From Leptothrix sp. (in: b-proteobacteria) (GTDB lineage Bacteria; Pseudomonadota; Gammaproteobacteria; Burkholderiales; Burkholderiaceae_C), in assembly GCA_013822685.1 (NCBI GenBank), contig PNKV01000002.1, forward strand, positions 1-64,000: a DNA stretch of 64,000 bases. The letters run 5' to 3'. The position numbers and the translations under genes were made by a program. Positions 8,262 to 17,384 of this stretch are shown here, piece by piece; positions within the stretch are counted from its first letter, which is position 1, and each line of letters starts with the position of its first letter. Below the pieces are notes generated by a model. It had not been told where the DNA came from. It made no database searches and worked only from the letters and a program-made list of their open reading frames with translations.

Positions 8262-10474
8262 AGGTAGCTCAGGGCGCCGGCCCGTTCGGCCCGGGCAGAG
8301 TTGTCGGCGTTGACCTCCGCAGACACGATGACCACGGGCGGCCGGGGCTTCGGCCCTTTCTCGTTCATCCAGTCCAGCAGGTCCAATCCATGGCCATCGG
8401 GCAACTGCATGTCCAGCAGCACGAGGTCAAACGCTTCGTGCGCCATTCGTTCCTTGGCGGCCTGTGCTGAATGTTCAAACACCAGGTTGATCTGAGGGCG
8501 CAGGGCCAGCATGGCGGTCATGGTGTCGCGGTTGGTCGGGCGATCCTCCACGCACAGCACTTGCCGTTGGCCTGAGTGCGCGCCCGGGGCCGGTGTATCC
8601 AGCTCGGGGGCCGTTACCGGGGTGGACGCCTTGGCCGGCAAGGTGAAGCGGAACTCGCTGCCTTCGTTCTCGATCGTGCGCACGCTCAAACTGCTGCCCA
8701 TCAATGTCAGCAGCCGTTTGCAAATGACCAGGCCGATGCCGGTGCCCGGGGTGGAGGTGTTCTCGCGGCCCAATCGGTTGAAGGGCTCGAACAAGTGCTC
8801 GACTTGTTGCCGCGTCATGCCCAGGCCCGTGTCTCTGACCCGAAACGTCAACTGCCCTTCATGCTCTTGCAGGATCAAGGTGACGCGGCCGCCGGGCCGG
8901 TTGTACTTCACCGCGTTGCTGAGCAGGTTCAGCAGCACTTGCTTCAGGCGGACACGGTCAGCGCGCACCTGCGACACACCGTCTTGCGTGATGGTGTCCA
9001 GGTGAACGCCAGCCGAGCGCGCCTGCGTGGTCAGCATTTGCAGGCAGTCGCGGGTCAGGGCGCGAACGTCCACGTCTTCAATGAAAACGTCAATCGAGTC
9101 GCTCTCGATTTTCGAGACATCCAGCACGTCGGAGATCATCTCCAGCAAATGCAGGCCGGATGATTCAATCTGGTTGACCATGCTCAGTTGCCGTGTGCTG
9201 AGCGGATCGGCGGTGTTCATTTTCAGCACCTGGGCAAAACCCAGCACGGCGTTCAAGGGCGTGCGCAGCTCGTGGCTCATGCGCGATAAGAAATCGGTTT
9301 TGGCCTGATTGGCGGCCTCAGCGGCCACCTTGGCGCGGCGCTCTTGCTCGTGCTGGCGCAGGCGTTCGCCCATCTCGGAAAAGCCTTGCTCCAGGGCCAC
9401 GAACTCGCGGCTGGTCACGGCGTTGGAAGGGGGGCCCGGGTCGACGCCGCGCGACAGGCTGCCCATGCGCGCCAGCAGGCGGTGGGCGGGGTGTACCACC
9501 TTGGCCAGGGCCAGCCGCCATGCCAGCCACATCGCGGCCGCCGACAGCAGCGTGTTCACGATCAGCAGTTTGATCAAGGATTCCTTCAAGCCTGCATTCA
9601 GGCTGGCCTTGGGCACGCCAACGGCCACGCTCCAGTCGGAGATTCTGGAGCGGCTGAACGCCGTGATCACGGGGATGCCATCCAGGGTGGTGGTCTCCAG
9701 CACGCCCTCACGCTGCTCTCGCACCATGCGAACCAGGTCGGGCACCGCGGATTTGCCTTGAAAGCGGGCCAGCTCGTGCGTGCGGGTGATCACCTTGCCT
9801 TGGCTATCAAGCACCACGCCGATCCAGTGGGGTGGCAGTCGCTGGGCCAGCAGGACGTTGGCCACGCGTTCGGGAAAGATCCCAGCATTCAGGCCGTAAA
9901 TGATCTGCCCGTTGCGCTTGACGGGCACGCCAATGGCCAGGATGGGCTTGCCTGTGGCGGGCCCGATGAACACGTCGGTCAACACCGTGGCGCCGTTGGT
10001 AAAGACCTGGAGCAATTGAGGCGTCACCACTTTGGGCAAGGCGGCGTCGACCGGCAAGATGGTGTTAACTTGCTGTCGCCCGCTGGCGTCGGTCAAGACG
10101 TAGTTGGTGATGTTTTGAAAGGGCAGGGCCTGCTTGGCCTGTTGGTGAAAAGCGCGCAGGTCAGGGGTGTTGAGTGCGGCCGATGTGGCCAGCACGTGGA
10201 GCCCTGATTCGATGCTGGCAATGTCGCGGTCCAGGTTGGCCGTGGCCGCGCGTGCCGTGGCGATGGCATTTTGGACCGCCCGCGCTTTTTGCTGCTGGTA
10301 ATCCGACACGATGAAGTACGTGGACATCAAGGCGCCAGGCAGGATGCAGGCCATGGCCAGCAGGGCGAGGCTGCTGCGGATGCTCCAGGTGGCAGGCGGA
10401 TGGGATGAGCCTGCGCCGCGCTTGAAAGCCCAGATCTTGCGTGTACTGGCACTTCGTGGCACGAAGTTGATCAT
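8165..10474 (-). CDS. Hybrid sensor histidine kinase/response regulator with dCACHE-like sensor
   Basis: The 769-residue membrane protein has a transmembrane helix near residues 35-55, a periplasmic double-CACHE-like sensor to about 290 and a second helix (LLIVNTLLSAAAMWLAWRL). A HAMP-like linker and coiled coil follow. The HisKA domain has MSHELRTPLNAV with phospho-acceptor near His401, and the ATPase domain has NLLSNAVKYNR and GTGIGLVICKRLL. A C-terminal receiver domain has the acceptor near Asp688 (LLDMQLPDGHG). There is no HPt domain and no neighbouring response regulator, so the output partner is unknown. The ATG at 10474 is preferred; the ORF track start lies 22 codons upstream without a clear ribosome-binding site. 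Confidence 0.88.
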   Translation of the reverse strand: MINFVPRSASTRKIWAFKRGAGSSHPPATWSIRSSLALLAMACILPGALMSTYFIVSDYQQQKARAVQNAIATARAATANLDRDIASIESGLHVLATSAALNTPDLRAFHQQAKQALPFQNITNYVLTDASGRQQVNTILPVDAALPKVVTPQLLQVFTNGATVLTDVFIGPATGKPILAIGVPVKRNGQIIYGLNAGIFPERVANVLLAQRLPPHWIGVVLDSQGKVITRTHELARFQGKSAVPDLVRMVREQREGVLETTTLDGIPVITAFSRSRISDWSVAVGVPKASLNAGLKESLIKLLIVNTLLSAAAMWLAWRLALAKVVHPAHRLLARMGSLSRGVDPGPPSNAVTSREFVALEQGFSEMGERLRQHEQERRAKVAAEAANQAKTDFLSRMSHELRTPLNAVLGFAQVLKMNTADPLSTRQLSMVNQIESSGLHLLEMISDVLDVSKIESDSIDVFIEDVDVRALTRDCLQMLTTQARSAGVHLDTITQDGVSQVRADRVRLKQVLLNLLSNAVKYNRPGGRVTLILQEHEGQLTFRVRDTGLGMTRQQVEHLFEPFNRLGRENTSTPGTGIGLVICKRLLTLMGSSLSVRTIENEGSEFRFTLPAKASTPVTAPELDTPAPGAHSGQRQVLCVEDRPTNRDTMTAMLALRPQINLVFEHSAQAAKERMAHEAFDLVLLDMQLPDGHGLDLLDWMNEKGPKPRPPVVIVSAEVNADNSARAERAGALSYLHKPLDLKLTLDMLDSLLNIDAAGKQPSSDKL

Positions 10475-10607
10475 GGCGTGAATCCAGATGCATGGATGTC
10501 TTGAACACAGGCCGCCAGTGGACGGGGCGGCAACGGGCACAACCTACAGCACAACACAACTGTCCACCTGGCCAGTAGACCACAAGCCTGCGCCAGGATG
10601 GCTGGAT

Positions 10608-11183
10608 TCAGCGTCTCTGGCTGGCCACGAAACCGGCAAAGGCCGCCAACAATGGCGCAAATCGGCCAGCGGGTTCGGGTTGCAGTTGCTGCAGTGCCAG
10701 GCAGGTGGCCTCCAGCGTGGAGAGCTGGTGTGGGCGATGTGCCTTGCGGATCAGGTATTGCGAGGGCGGGGGCGCATGCAATGCCAGGCGCGGCAGTTGG
10801 CGCAAAGCAGGGTTCAGGTGCAGCATCTTGCGGCTTTTGCGCCACGTGCCGTCCAGCACCACCAATCGGATCTGGCTGGGATCGGTTGGCACCGGGGCAG
10901 CCTGAGCTTCTTCCTCATCACCCGGGTACAGCAGCACGCTGATGCGCTGGTCTGGTTGCAGCAAGGCCTGCAGCGCTGGCGGGTCAAACCATTCCCCAAT
11001 GACCATGCGGCTGCGTGGCAAGCTCAGGTGCAGCAAGCGCGCGCTGCCTTTGGCCTGGGTCATTTCCAGCGGGTGCTGCAGGATCAGCACCTCGGTGTCT
11101 GTCAGGGTGGGCGTGACCCAGTGGCAGATGCAGGTGCTGTCAGGGCGCAGGCACCGCTCGCACGCCAGCCGCGCAGGCTTCAC
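10608..11183 (-). CDS. DTW-domain protein, probable tRNA-uridine aminocarboxypropyltransferase
   Basis: The 191-residue product has the DTW-domain layout: an N-terminal cysteine cluster (CERCLRPDSTCICHW), the LILQHPLE segment and the name-giving VVLDGTWRKSRKML motif. E. coli TapT (YfiP) of this family makes acp3U in tRNA. The start is inferred as a GTG at 11183, whose GTGA overlaps the stop of the pepD gene; the longer ORF would run deep into pepD. It is the last gene of the six-gene overlapping chain that begins with gntR and puuE, an unexpected place for a tRNA-modification enzyme. Confidence 0.8.
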   Translation of the reverse strand: MKPARLACERCLRPDSTCICHWVTPTLTDTEVLILQHPLEMTQAKGSARLLHLSLPRSRMVIGEWFDPPALQALLQPDQRISVLLYPGDEEEAQAAPVPTDPSQIRLVVLDGTWRKSRKMLHLNPALRQLPRLALHAPPPSQYLIRKAHRPHQLSTLEATCLALQQLQPEPAGRFAPLLAAFAGFVASQRR

Positions 11184-12622
11184 GCGTGCGCCGCCAGGAT
11201 CGCCGTCAGCAATTGCCAGGTCCGCGCCACGGAGGCCACGTCCACTGATTCGCCAGGGGCATGCGCCCCCCGGATGGTGGGGCCGAATGAGACGATGTCC
11301 AGGCCCGGGTACTTGGCCGCGATGATCCCGCATTCCAAGCCCGCATGGATGACCTGCACGCTCGATTCGGCCTTGAACTCACTGCGGTAAACCTGTTGAC
11401 ACAGCTTCAGCAGGGCCGAGTCGGGATTGGGCGTCCAGCCGGGGTACTGGCCGTTTGATTCGGCCACCGTGCCTGAAAGGGCCCACAGGCTGACGATCTC
11501 ATCGGCCAAGGCCTGGCTGCCGCTGTCCAGCAGTGAGCGGACCATGAAATTGCACGTGCCGCCATCGGGCTTCAAATCCACCATGCCCAGGTTGTTCGAG
11601 GTTTCGACCACACCGGGCACGCGCTGGCTCATGCGCCGCACACCGTGGGGGCTGGCGTGCAGGGTGTTCAGCCAGGTGGATTGGTCTTGCGCCGACAGCA
11701 CATGGGTGGCGTTGGTGGCTTGGGCGCTCAGTTGCAGGCCTGCTTCCACGCCGGCCAGCTCTTGGTTCAACAGGCTTTGCCAACGTGCCATGTCGCCGGG
11801 CAGGTCGGCGCCCCGTCCAGCGGGCAGGGCCACGGTGGCGAAAGCTTCGCGGGGCAGGGCGTTGCGTGCTGTGCCGCCCCGCAGTTCGGACAAGAGCATG
11901 GGCTGGCGTTTGCCCAGGCCCTGCAGAACGCGAACCAGCAACTTGATGGCGTTGCCGCGCTCCTCATGGATGTTGACGCCCGAGTGGCCGCCGCGCAAAC
12001 CGCGCAGTGACAACCGCCAGGCTTCATGGCCCGCTGGCAATGGCTGGGCCTGCCCCGGCCGCGACACATTCACATCCATGCCGCCGGCGCAGCCCAGGTA
12101 GAACTCGCCCCACTCCTCGGTGTCCAGGTTCAGCATCACGCTGCCTTGCAGCACACCGGGGGCCAGCCCTTGCGCGCCGCCCATGCCCGCCTCTTCGTCC
12201 ACGGTGAACAAGGCTTCGATCGGGCCATGAGTCAGCGCTGGGTCTTCAAGCACCGCCAGGATCATGGCCACGCCGATGCCGTTGTCCGCGCCCAGGGTGG
12301 TGTCCTCGGCCACCAGGTAGCCATCACGCAGCACTGGTTTGATCGGATCGCGCGAGAAGTCGTGCGGCCAGTCGCTGTTCTTCTGGCAGACCATGTCGAG
12401 GTGCCCTTGCAGCACCATGCCTGGCACACGCTCGCGGCCAGGGCTGGCCGGCTTGCGGACGATCAGGTTGCCGGCGTCGTCGACCTGGGTGGGCAGGTTG
12501 CGGGCGATGGCCCAGTCGCGCAGGTGGTCGCGCAAGGCGGCTTCTTGCTTGGATTGGCGCGGAATCCGGCACAGCGTGGCGAAATGCGCCCACACGGCAG
12601 TTGGTTGCAACTCGCTGAACAT
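11180..12622 (-). CDS. pepD: Cytosolic dipeptidase (aminoacyl-histidine dipeptidase, PepD)
   Basis: The 480-residue M20/M28-like metallopeptidase matches PepD in length and motifs: LQGHLDMVCQKN and TTLGADNGIGVAM for metal binding, TVDEEAGMGGA for the catalytic Glu, and HAGLECGI near the C-terminus. It hydrolyses a range of dipeptides, including Xaa-His. Its ATG shares one base with the stop of the upstream M20 deacylase gene (TGATG), and its stop overlaps the DTW gene. It therefore appears co-translated with the purine-breakdown genes, although no direct biochemical link is obvious. Confidence 0.9.
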   Translation of the reverse strand: MFSELQPTAVWAHFATLCRIPRQSKQEAALRDHLRDWAIARNLPTQVDDAGNLIVRKPASPGRERVPGMVLQGHLDMVCQKNSDWPHDFSRDPIKPVLRDGYLVAEDTTLGADNGIGVAMILAVLEDPALTHGPIEALFTVDEEAGMGGAQGLAPGVLQGSVMLNLDTEEWGEFYLGCAGGMDVNVSRPGQAQPLPAGHEAWRLSLRGLRGGHSGVNIHEERGNAIKLLVRVLQGLGKRQPMLLSELRGGTARNALPREAFATVALPAGRGADLPGDMARWQSLLNQELAGVEAGLQLSAQATNATHVLSAQDQSTWLNTLHASPHGVRRMSQRVPGVVETSNNLGMVDLKPDGGTCNFMVRSLLDSGSQALADEIVSLWALSGTVAESNGQYPGWTPNPDSALLKLCQQVYRSEFKAESSVQVIHAGLECGIIAAKYPGLDIVSFGPTIRGAHAPGESVDVASVARTWQLLTAILAAHA

Positions 12623-13905
12623 CAGGTTCCCTGGGGCTGGTCAAAAACTGCATTCTCGGTCAGCAGATCCAGCAAGGTCCTGGCCACCACTTTGGTGGCT
12701 TTGCGCAGGTCCTCCAAAACCAAGTGTTCGTCGGCGCGTTTGGCATTGGACTCGAACACGGTGCGCGGACCAGCGCCATAGATCACGGCCGGGATGCCTT
12801 GCGCGCAGTACAGGCGCACATCGGTGTACAGGGGCGTGCCCATGGTCGGAATGGCTTGCCCAAACACCGCTTGGCCGTGTTTCTGGATGGCGTTCACCAA
12901 GGGTGCGTTGCCTGGCAGCGGTTGCAAAGATTTGGCCAGCAACAGGCGCTTCACATCCACCGTGATGCCTGGGAATGTGGCGGCGGCGTCGGCGATCACG
13001 CGGCGGATGTCAGCTTCGACCGCGACCGGGTCTTCCTCCGGGATCATGCGGCGGTCCAGCTTCAACACCACCTTGCCCGGGACCACATTGGTGTTGGTGC
13101 CGCCTTCAATGCGGCCTACGTTCAGGTAGGGGTGCGTGATGCCGGGCACCTTGGACGTGGTGGCCTTGTAGATCGCGTTTTGCGCGTACAAGGCATTGAG
13201 GACGACGGTGGCGCCTTGCAGGGCATCGATGCCTGTGTGGGGGATGGCGGCGTGGGCCATCAGGCCATGCACCGTCACCTCCATCTGCAGGCAGCCGTTG
13301 TGGGCAGTGACCACCTCGTAGCTGAAGCCGGCGGCGATCAACAGGTCGGGCTTGGTCAGGCCCTGGCGCAGCAGCCAGCCGGGGCCCATCTCGCCACCAA
13401 ACTCTTCGTCATAGGTGAAGTGCAGTTCGACACCGCCTTTGAGCGTGGGTGCGCCAGCTTGCGCGGCGAGGGCTTCCAGTGCGCGCAGGGCAAAGCTGAA
13501 GGTCGCAAAGTCGCTCTTGCTGACGGCGCTGGCGCGGCCGTAGAGTTTGCCGTCAATCACATCACCACCGTAGGGATCGTGGGTCCAGCCCTCGCCGGGG
13601 GGCACCACATCGCCATGGGCATTGAGGGCCACGGTGAGGCCGCCTTCGGTGAAGTGGCGGCGCACGATGAGGTTGGTCAGGCTGGTCAGGCCGTATTGGC
13701 GCACTTCGGATTCGGGCACGACGTGTTGCTCTGCCTGCCAGCCGAAGCCTTGCAGCAGTTCGGCCGTGCGCTCGGCGTGGGGTGTGTTGTGGCCGGGGGG
13801 GGTGTCGGTGGGCACCTGCACCAGGGCTTGCAAAAAACGCACTTCTTCATCGAAGTGAGTGTCGATCCAGGCATCCAGGGCCTGGTAGTCAGCAGCGGTT
13901 GTCAT
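12622..13905 (-). CDS. M20-family deacylase (ArgE/DapE-like), substrate unknown
   Basis: The 427-residue amidohydrolase has the M20 metal and catalytic motifs: NAHGDVVPPGEGW, a YGRASAVSKSD region, TYDEEFGGEMG and a dimerisation domain with an HAAIPHTGIDA segment. It resembles acetylornithine/succinyl-diaminopimelate deacylases. The ATG at 13905 overlaps the uraD-allC stop (ATGA), and the ORF upstream of it is a shadow. The position directly after uraD-allC suggests a role in purine degradation, for instance on ureidoglycine, ureidoglycolate or a related N-carbamoyl compound. An amino-acid deacylase linked to PepD is the alternative. The sequence does not decide. Confidence 0.8.
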   Translation of the reverse strand: MTTAADYQALDAWIDTHFDEEVRFLQALVQVPTDTPPGHNTPHAERTAELLQGFGWQAEQHVVPESEVRQYGLTSLTNLIVRRHFTEGGLTVALNAHGDVVPPGEGWTHDPYGGDVIDGKLYGRASAVSKSDFATFSFALRALEALAAQAGAPTLKGGVELHFTYDEEFGGEMGPGWLLRQGLTKPDLLIAAGFSYEVVTAHNGCLQMEVTVHGLMAHAAIPHTGIDALQGATVVLNALYAQNAIYKATTSKVPGITHPYLNVGRIEGGTNTNVVPGKVVLKLDRRMIPEEDPVAVEADIRRVIADAAATFPGITVDVKRLLLAKSLQPLPGNAPLVNAIQKHGQAVFGQAIPTMGTPLYTDVRLYCAQGIPAVIYGAGPRTVFESNAKRADEHLVLEDLRKATKVVARTLLDLLTENAVFDQPQGT

Positions 13906-15683
13906 AGGTTTTCCAGCAGATGCATGAAGGCGTCCACGCACAGTTGGGCGTCGTCGCTGGTGATGGTCTCTAAAGGGTTGTGACTGATGCCGGCATTGCC
14001 ACCGCGCACAAAGAGCATGGCCTGCGGCATGACCTGGTGCAGCTTCATGGCATCGTGGCCGGCGCCGCTGGGCAGGGTATAGGCAGGCAGGCCGGTGGCT
14101 TGAACCGCCTGGGCCCAGCGGGCTTGCCAGGCGGGATCGCTGGGGGCGGCTGCGGCGGTCATGGTGCGCTCCAGCTTGTAATGCACGCCGCGCCGTTCGC
14201 AAATGCTTTTCAGGGCGCCTTCCATGTCAGCGGCCAGGGCATCGCGCTGTTCATTGTTGGGGGCACGCAGGTCCACAGTGAACAGGCAGCGGCCAGGCAC
14301 CACGTTGATCGAGCCCTGCGGCACGTTGAGCACGCCCACGGTGCCCACGGAGGGGCCGTGCGGGCTTGCCAGGTCGAGGCCGGCGCGGCGTTCCACGTAC
14401 AGCAAGAGTTTGGCCACCGCGGCGGCGGCGTCCATGCGGCGGTCCATCGGCGTGGTGCCCGCGTGGCTGGCCATGCCGATCACTTCGCCGCTGTAGCGCG
14501 CGCTGCCGTTGATGGACGTGACGACGCCCAGCGGCATGTCGATCTCGTCAAGCACGGGGCCTTGCTCGATGTGCACTTCCACGAAGGCCTTGTAACGACA
14601 AGGGTCGCGCTTGAGGGCGTGGATGGCGTCGAGCTTGCCTGGCAGGCCGGCGTCCACCATGGCCTGGCGCACGGTGATGCCATCTGCGTCGGCCAGGTCC
14701 AGCCAAGCAGGATTGAAATCTCCAGTCAAGGCGCTGGATCCCAAAAAGGTGGCCTTGTAGCGCTGGCCTTCTTCTTCGGCGAAGCCCACGACCTCGATGC
14801 CGAAGGGCAGGCGCTGGCCGCGGCGGTGCAACTGGCGCACGCAGGCCATGGGCACGAAGATACCGAGTCGGCCGTCGTACTTGCCGCCGTTGCGCACGGT
14901 GTCGAAGTGCGAGCCGGTCAGCAGCCAGGGTTCGTCGGGGTCGGTGCCTTGGTAGCGGCCCACCACATTGCCCACGGCGTCCTGGCTGACCTCGTCAAAG
15001 CCGCAGTCGTGCATCCAGGTTTGCAAGTTTTTGGCACAGGCTTGGTGGGCGGGGGTCAGGTAGGTCACGGTCAACTGGCCGGCCGTGTCGCCAATGCCTT
15101 CGGTGTGCTGTGCCAGGGCTTCGCACCAATCCCACACCAGTTCGCCATTGAGGTTGCTGACGGCGAACTTGTCGTTCAGGCGGATCTCGGCGATGCGATG
15201 AATGTTGCGCAGGCACTCGGCCAGCTCGAAGTCTGGGTGGTTGTCCAGGCGGCGCTGAAAGGTGGCGATGATGGCCGAGCGGCTCAGGCCCTGGCCACGC
15301 GGGCCGCGCACGGCCATGATGAAAGGCCAGCCAAAGCGGGCGTTGTAGTCCTGGTTGAGCTGTTGCAGCAGGGCAAACTCTTCGGCGGTGCAATGCGTGA
15401 GGCCGGCCTTGCTTTGCTCGTTGGTGGATTCGGCCGTGAGCTGTCCGGCCACGGCGGCCTTGCCCGCCAACTCGGGGTGGGCTCGGATCAGGCCCAGTTG
15501 CGAAGCTTGGGGTGCTTGGCGTACCACCTGGGCCAGGGCGAACTTCAAGTGGGCCAAGGTTTTGAAAGGCCGCTGCGCCCAGGCCTGCTCGGCGATCCAG
15601 GGCGAGTGTTCGTACACGCCATCCAGCAAAGCGGTGAAGCCGGCCTGGTCGGCGGTGTTGAGCTGATCGAGGGTGAGGCTCAT
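13902..15683 (-). CDS. Fusion: OHCU decarboxylase (UraD) - allantoate amidohydrolase (AllC)
   Basis: The 593-residue bifunctional protein joins two consecutive or near-consecutive ureide enzymes. Residues 1-170 are UraD, which converts OHCU to S-allantoin, with the IRAHPELAGKAA catalytic-His motif and the FGWPFIMAVRG segment. Residues 175-593 are an AllC-type M20 zinc amidohydrolase acting on allantoate, with GSHFDTVRNGGKYDGRLG, FAEEEGQRY, EVHIEQGPVLD and GAGHDAM motifs. The ATG at 15683 overlaps the puuE stop as ATGA; the 16 codons upstream in the ORF track are not coding. No stop or frameshift separates the halves. PuuE catalyses the step between them, so the fusion brackets it. Confidence 0.92.
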   Translation of the reverse strand: MSLTLDQLNTADQAGFTALLDGVYEHSPWIAEQAWAQRPFKTLAHLKFALAQVVRQAPQASQLGLIRAHPELAGKAAVAGQLTAESTNEQSKAGLTHCTAEEFALLQQLNQDYNARFGWPFIMAVRGPRGQGLSRSAIIATFQRRLDNHPDFELAECLRNIHRIAEIRLNDKFAVSNLNGELVWDWCEALAQHTEGIGDTAGQLTVTYLTPAHQACAKNLQTWMHDCGFDEVSQDAVGNVVGRYQGTDPDEPWLLTGSHFDTVRNGGKYDGRLGIFVPMACVRQLHRRGQRLPFGIEVVGFAEEEGQRYKATFLGSSALTGDFNPAWLDLADADGITVRQAMVDAGLPGKLDAIHALKRDPCRYKAFVEVHIEQGPVLDEIDMPLGVVTSINGSARYSGEVIGMASHAGTTPMDRRMDAAAAVAKLLLYVERRAGLDLASPHGPSVGTVGVLNVPQGSINVVPGRCLFTVDLRAPNNEQRDALAADMEGALKSICERRGVHYKLERTMTAAAAPSDPAWQARWAQAVQATGLPAYTLPSGAGHDAMKLHQVMPQAMLFVRGGNAGISHNPLETITSDDAQLCVDAFMHLLENL

Positions 15684-16624
15684 GCTGGGTGCACCGCTTT
15701 CCAATGGCGCGCGATGTCCAGTCGCCGGCACACCCAGACCTTGTCGTGCGCTTCAATGTGATCCAGAAAACGTTGCAAGGCGCGGATGCGGCCGGGGCGG
15801 CCCAGCAGGCGGCAGTGCATGCCCACGCTCATCATCTTGGGTTCGTTGACGCCGTTGGGATCGCCTTCGGCATAGAGCACGTCAAAGGTGTCGCGCAGGT
15901 AGGTGAAGAAGTCATCGGCCTGCGAGTAGCCCTGCGGCAGGCAAAAGCGCATGTCGTTCACGTCCAGCGTGTAGGGCACGATCAGTTGCTGCACGGTCTC
16001 GCCGCTGGTCTTGGTGACGGGCATCCAGAAGGGCAGGTCGTCACCGTAGTAATCGCTGTCGTATTCAAAGCCGCCATGGTCGGCCACCAGGCGGTGGGTG
16101 TTGGGGCTGTCGCGGCCGGTGTACCAACCCAGCGGGCGCTGGCCCGTGAGTTGTTCGATGGCCTGCATGCCCAGCGTCATGTGCTCGCGCTCGGTGGCTT
16201 CGTCGATGTTCTGGTAACTGATCCAGCGCCAGCCATGGCAGGCGATCTCGTGGCCCAGGTCGACAAAGGCCTTGGTCAATTCCGGATGGCGTTGCAAGGC
16301 CATGCCCACGCCAAACACTGTCAGCGGCAACTGGCGTTGCTCAAACTCGCGCAGCAGGCGCCACACGCCCACGCGCGAGCCGTATTCATAGATCGACTCC
16401 ATGCTCAGGTGCCGATCTGGAAATGCAGGCGGGTTGAACATCTCGCTGAGAAACTGTTCGCTGCCCGGGTCGCCATGCAGCACGCTGTTCTCTCCGCCTT
16501 CTTCGTAGTTCAGCACGAACTGCACGGCGATGCGCGCACCACCGGGCCACCGGGCGTGCGGAGGTGTGCGGCCGTACCCGATCAGGTCGCGGGGATAGGG
16601 GGCGTTTGTGGGCTTGGCGGTCAT
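15680..16624 (-). CDS. puuE: Allantoinase PuuE (polysaccharide-deacetylase fold)
   Basis: The 314-residue enzyme matches PuuE, the cofactor-independent allantoinase that opens allantoin to allantoate. Visible family segments are YPRDLIGYGRTPP, NYEEGGENSVLHGD, GHEIACHGWRWI and GWYTGRDSPNTH. The ATG at 16624 overlaps the gntR stop (ATGA), which sets the start; the ORF upstream is inside gntR in another frame. Its own stop overlaps uraD-allC, so it is the second cistron of the chain. Confidence 0.93.
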   Translation of the reverse strand: MTAKPTNAPYPRDLIGYGRTPPHARWPGGARIAVQFVLNYEEGGENSVLHGDPGSEQFLSEMFNPPAFPDRHLSMESIYEYGSRVGVWRLLREFEQRQLPLTVFGVGMALQRHPELTKAFVDLGHEIACHGWRWISYQNIDEATEREHMTLGMQAIEQLTGQRPLGWYTGRDSPNTHRLVADHGGFEYDSDYYGDDLPFWMPVTKTSGETVQQLIVPYTLDVNDMRFCLPQGYSQADDFFTYLRDTFDVLYAEGDPNGVNEPKMMSVGMHCRLLGRPGRIRALQRFLDHIEAHDKVWVCRRLDIARHWKAVHPA

Positions 16625-17373
16625 GTTTGAAGGGCATCGGCCAGCGTGAACTGGGGGACGCGGGGGTGTTCGGTCAATTGTTGTTCGACGGTGCTGAGGT
16701 GCGCTTCCATCAGGCGGATGGCCTCGTCGGCATCGCGCGCTTCGATGGCCCGCAGGATGTCCACGTGTTCGGCGTTCGAGACACCAGCGTCGTCGGATGA
16801 TTGGTACATCAGGGTGATCAGCGAGCAACGCGACACCAGCTCCTGGATCAGCTCGGTCAGCACCTGGTTGCCCAGCACCTCGGCCAGGCGCACGTGGAAA
16901 TCGAACAGCAGCTTGGTGCGCGTGGCCACGTCAATGCGGCTGACGGCCTCGCGCTCGGCCTTCAGGTGCGCCTTCAGCCGTTTGATGTCGACCGGGCGGG
17001 CTTGTTCAACCAGCTCGCGCAGCATCTGGCGCTCAACCATGCGGCGCACCGCGAAAACCTCCCGCGCTTCACCAATGGATGGCTTGGCCACGAAGGCCCC
17101 ACGCGCCGGCTCCAGCCGCACCAGCTTGAGTTGCGACAGGCGGATCAGCGCCTGCCTCACGATGGTGCGCGAGACGCCAAAGCGGTCACCGATGGTTTGC
17201 TCAACCAGCTTGGCGCCTGGCTGCAGCCGGTGTTCGACGATGGCGCGCGTCACGGCCGCGACGATGAGTTCGGTGCTCGACGACTCGCCCTCGGGCATGG
17301 ACGCCTGGTCCAAGGCCGTCAGGGTGTCGGCATCGACCTTGGTCAGCCGGAGGTTCTTGCGTGAAGCGCTCAT
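16621..17373 (-). CDS. GntR-family (FCD/FadR-type) regulator of the purine block
   Basis: The 250-residue regulator has a GntR winged helix (about residues 40-100, with QTIGDRFGVSRTIVRQAL) and a C-terminal helical FCD ligand domain containing FAVRRMVERQML and a late HVDILRAIEARDADEA segment. The ATG at 17373 is 11 bases from a perfect TGTATACA palindrome. It begins the minus-strand chain with puuE and diverges from hiuH-puuD. It is therefore the best candidate for controlling both, with a urate-pathway compound as ligand (inference). Confidence 0.88.
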   Translation of the reverse strand: MSASRKNLRLTKVDADTLTALDQASMPEGESSSTELIVAAVTRAIVEHRLQPGAKLVEQTIGDRFGVSRTIVRQALIRLSQLKLVRLEPARGAFVAKPSIGEAREVFAVRRMVERQMLRELVEQARPVDIKRLKAHLKAEREAVSRIDVATRTKLLFDFHVRLAEVLGNQVLTELIQELVSRCSLITLMYQSSDDAGVSNAEHVDILRAIEARDADEAIRLMEAHLSTVEQQLTEHPRVPQFTLADALQT

Positions 17374-17384
17374 CGTGGGTAAAG

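Noticed and set aside
12724-13983. 419-residue plus-strand ORF opposite the M20 deacylase
   Set aside because: It lies antisense to a gene with clear catalytic motifs and shows only shadow composition.
13980-15761. 593-residue plus-strand ORF opposite uraD-allC
   Set aside because: It is a GC-rich shadow of a well-supported gene, with no domain and an Ala/Gly/His bias.
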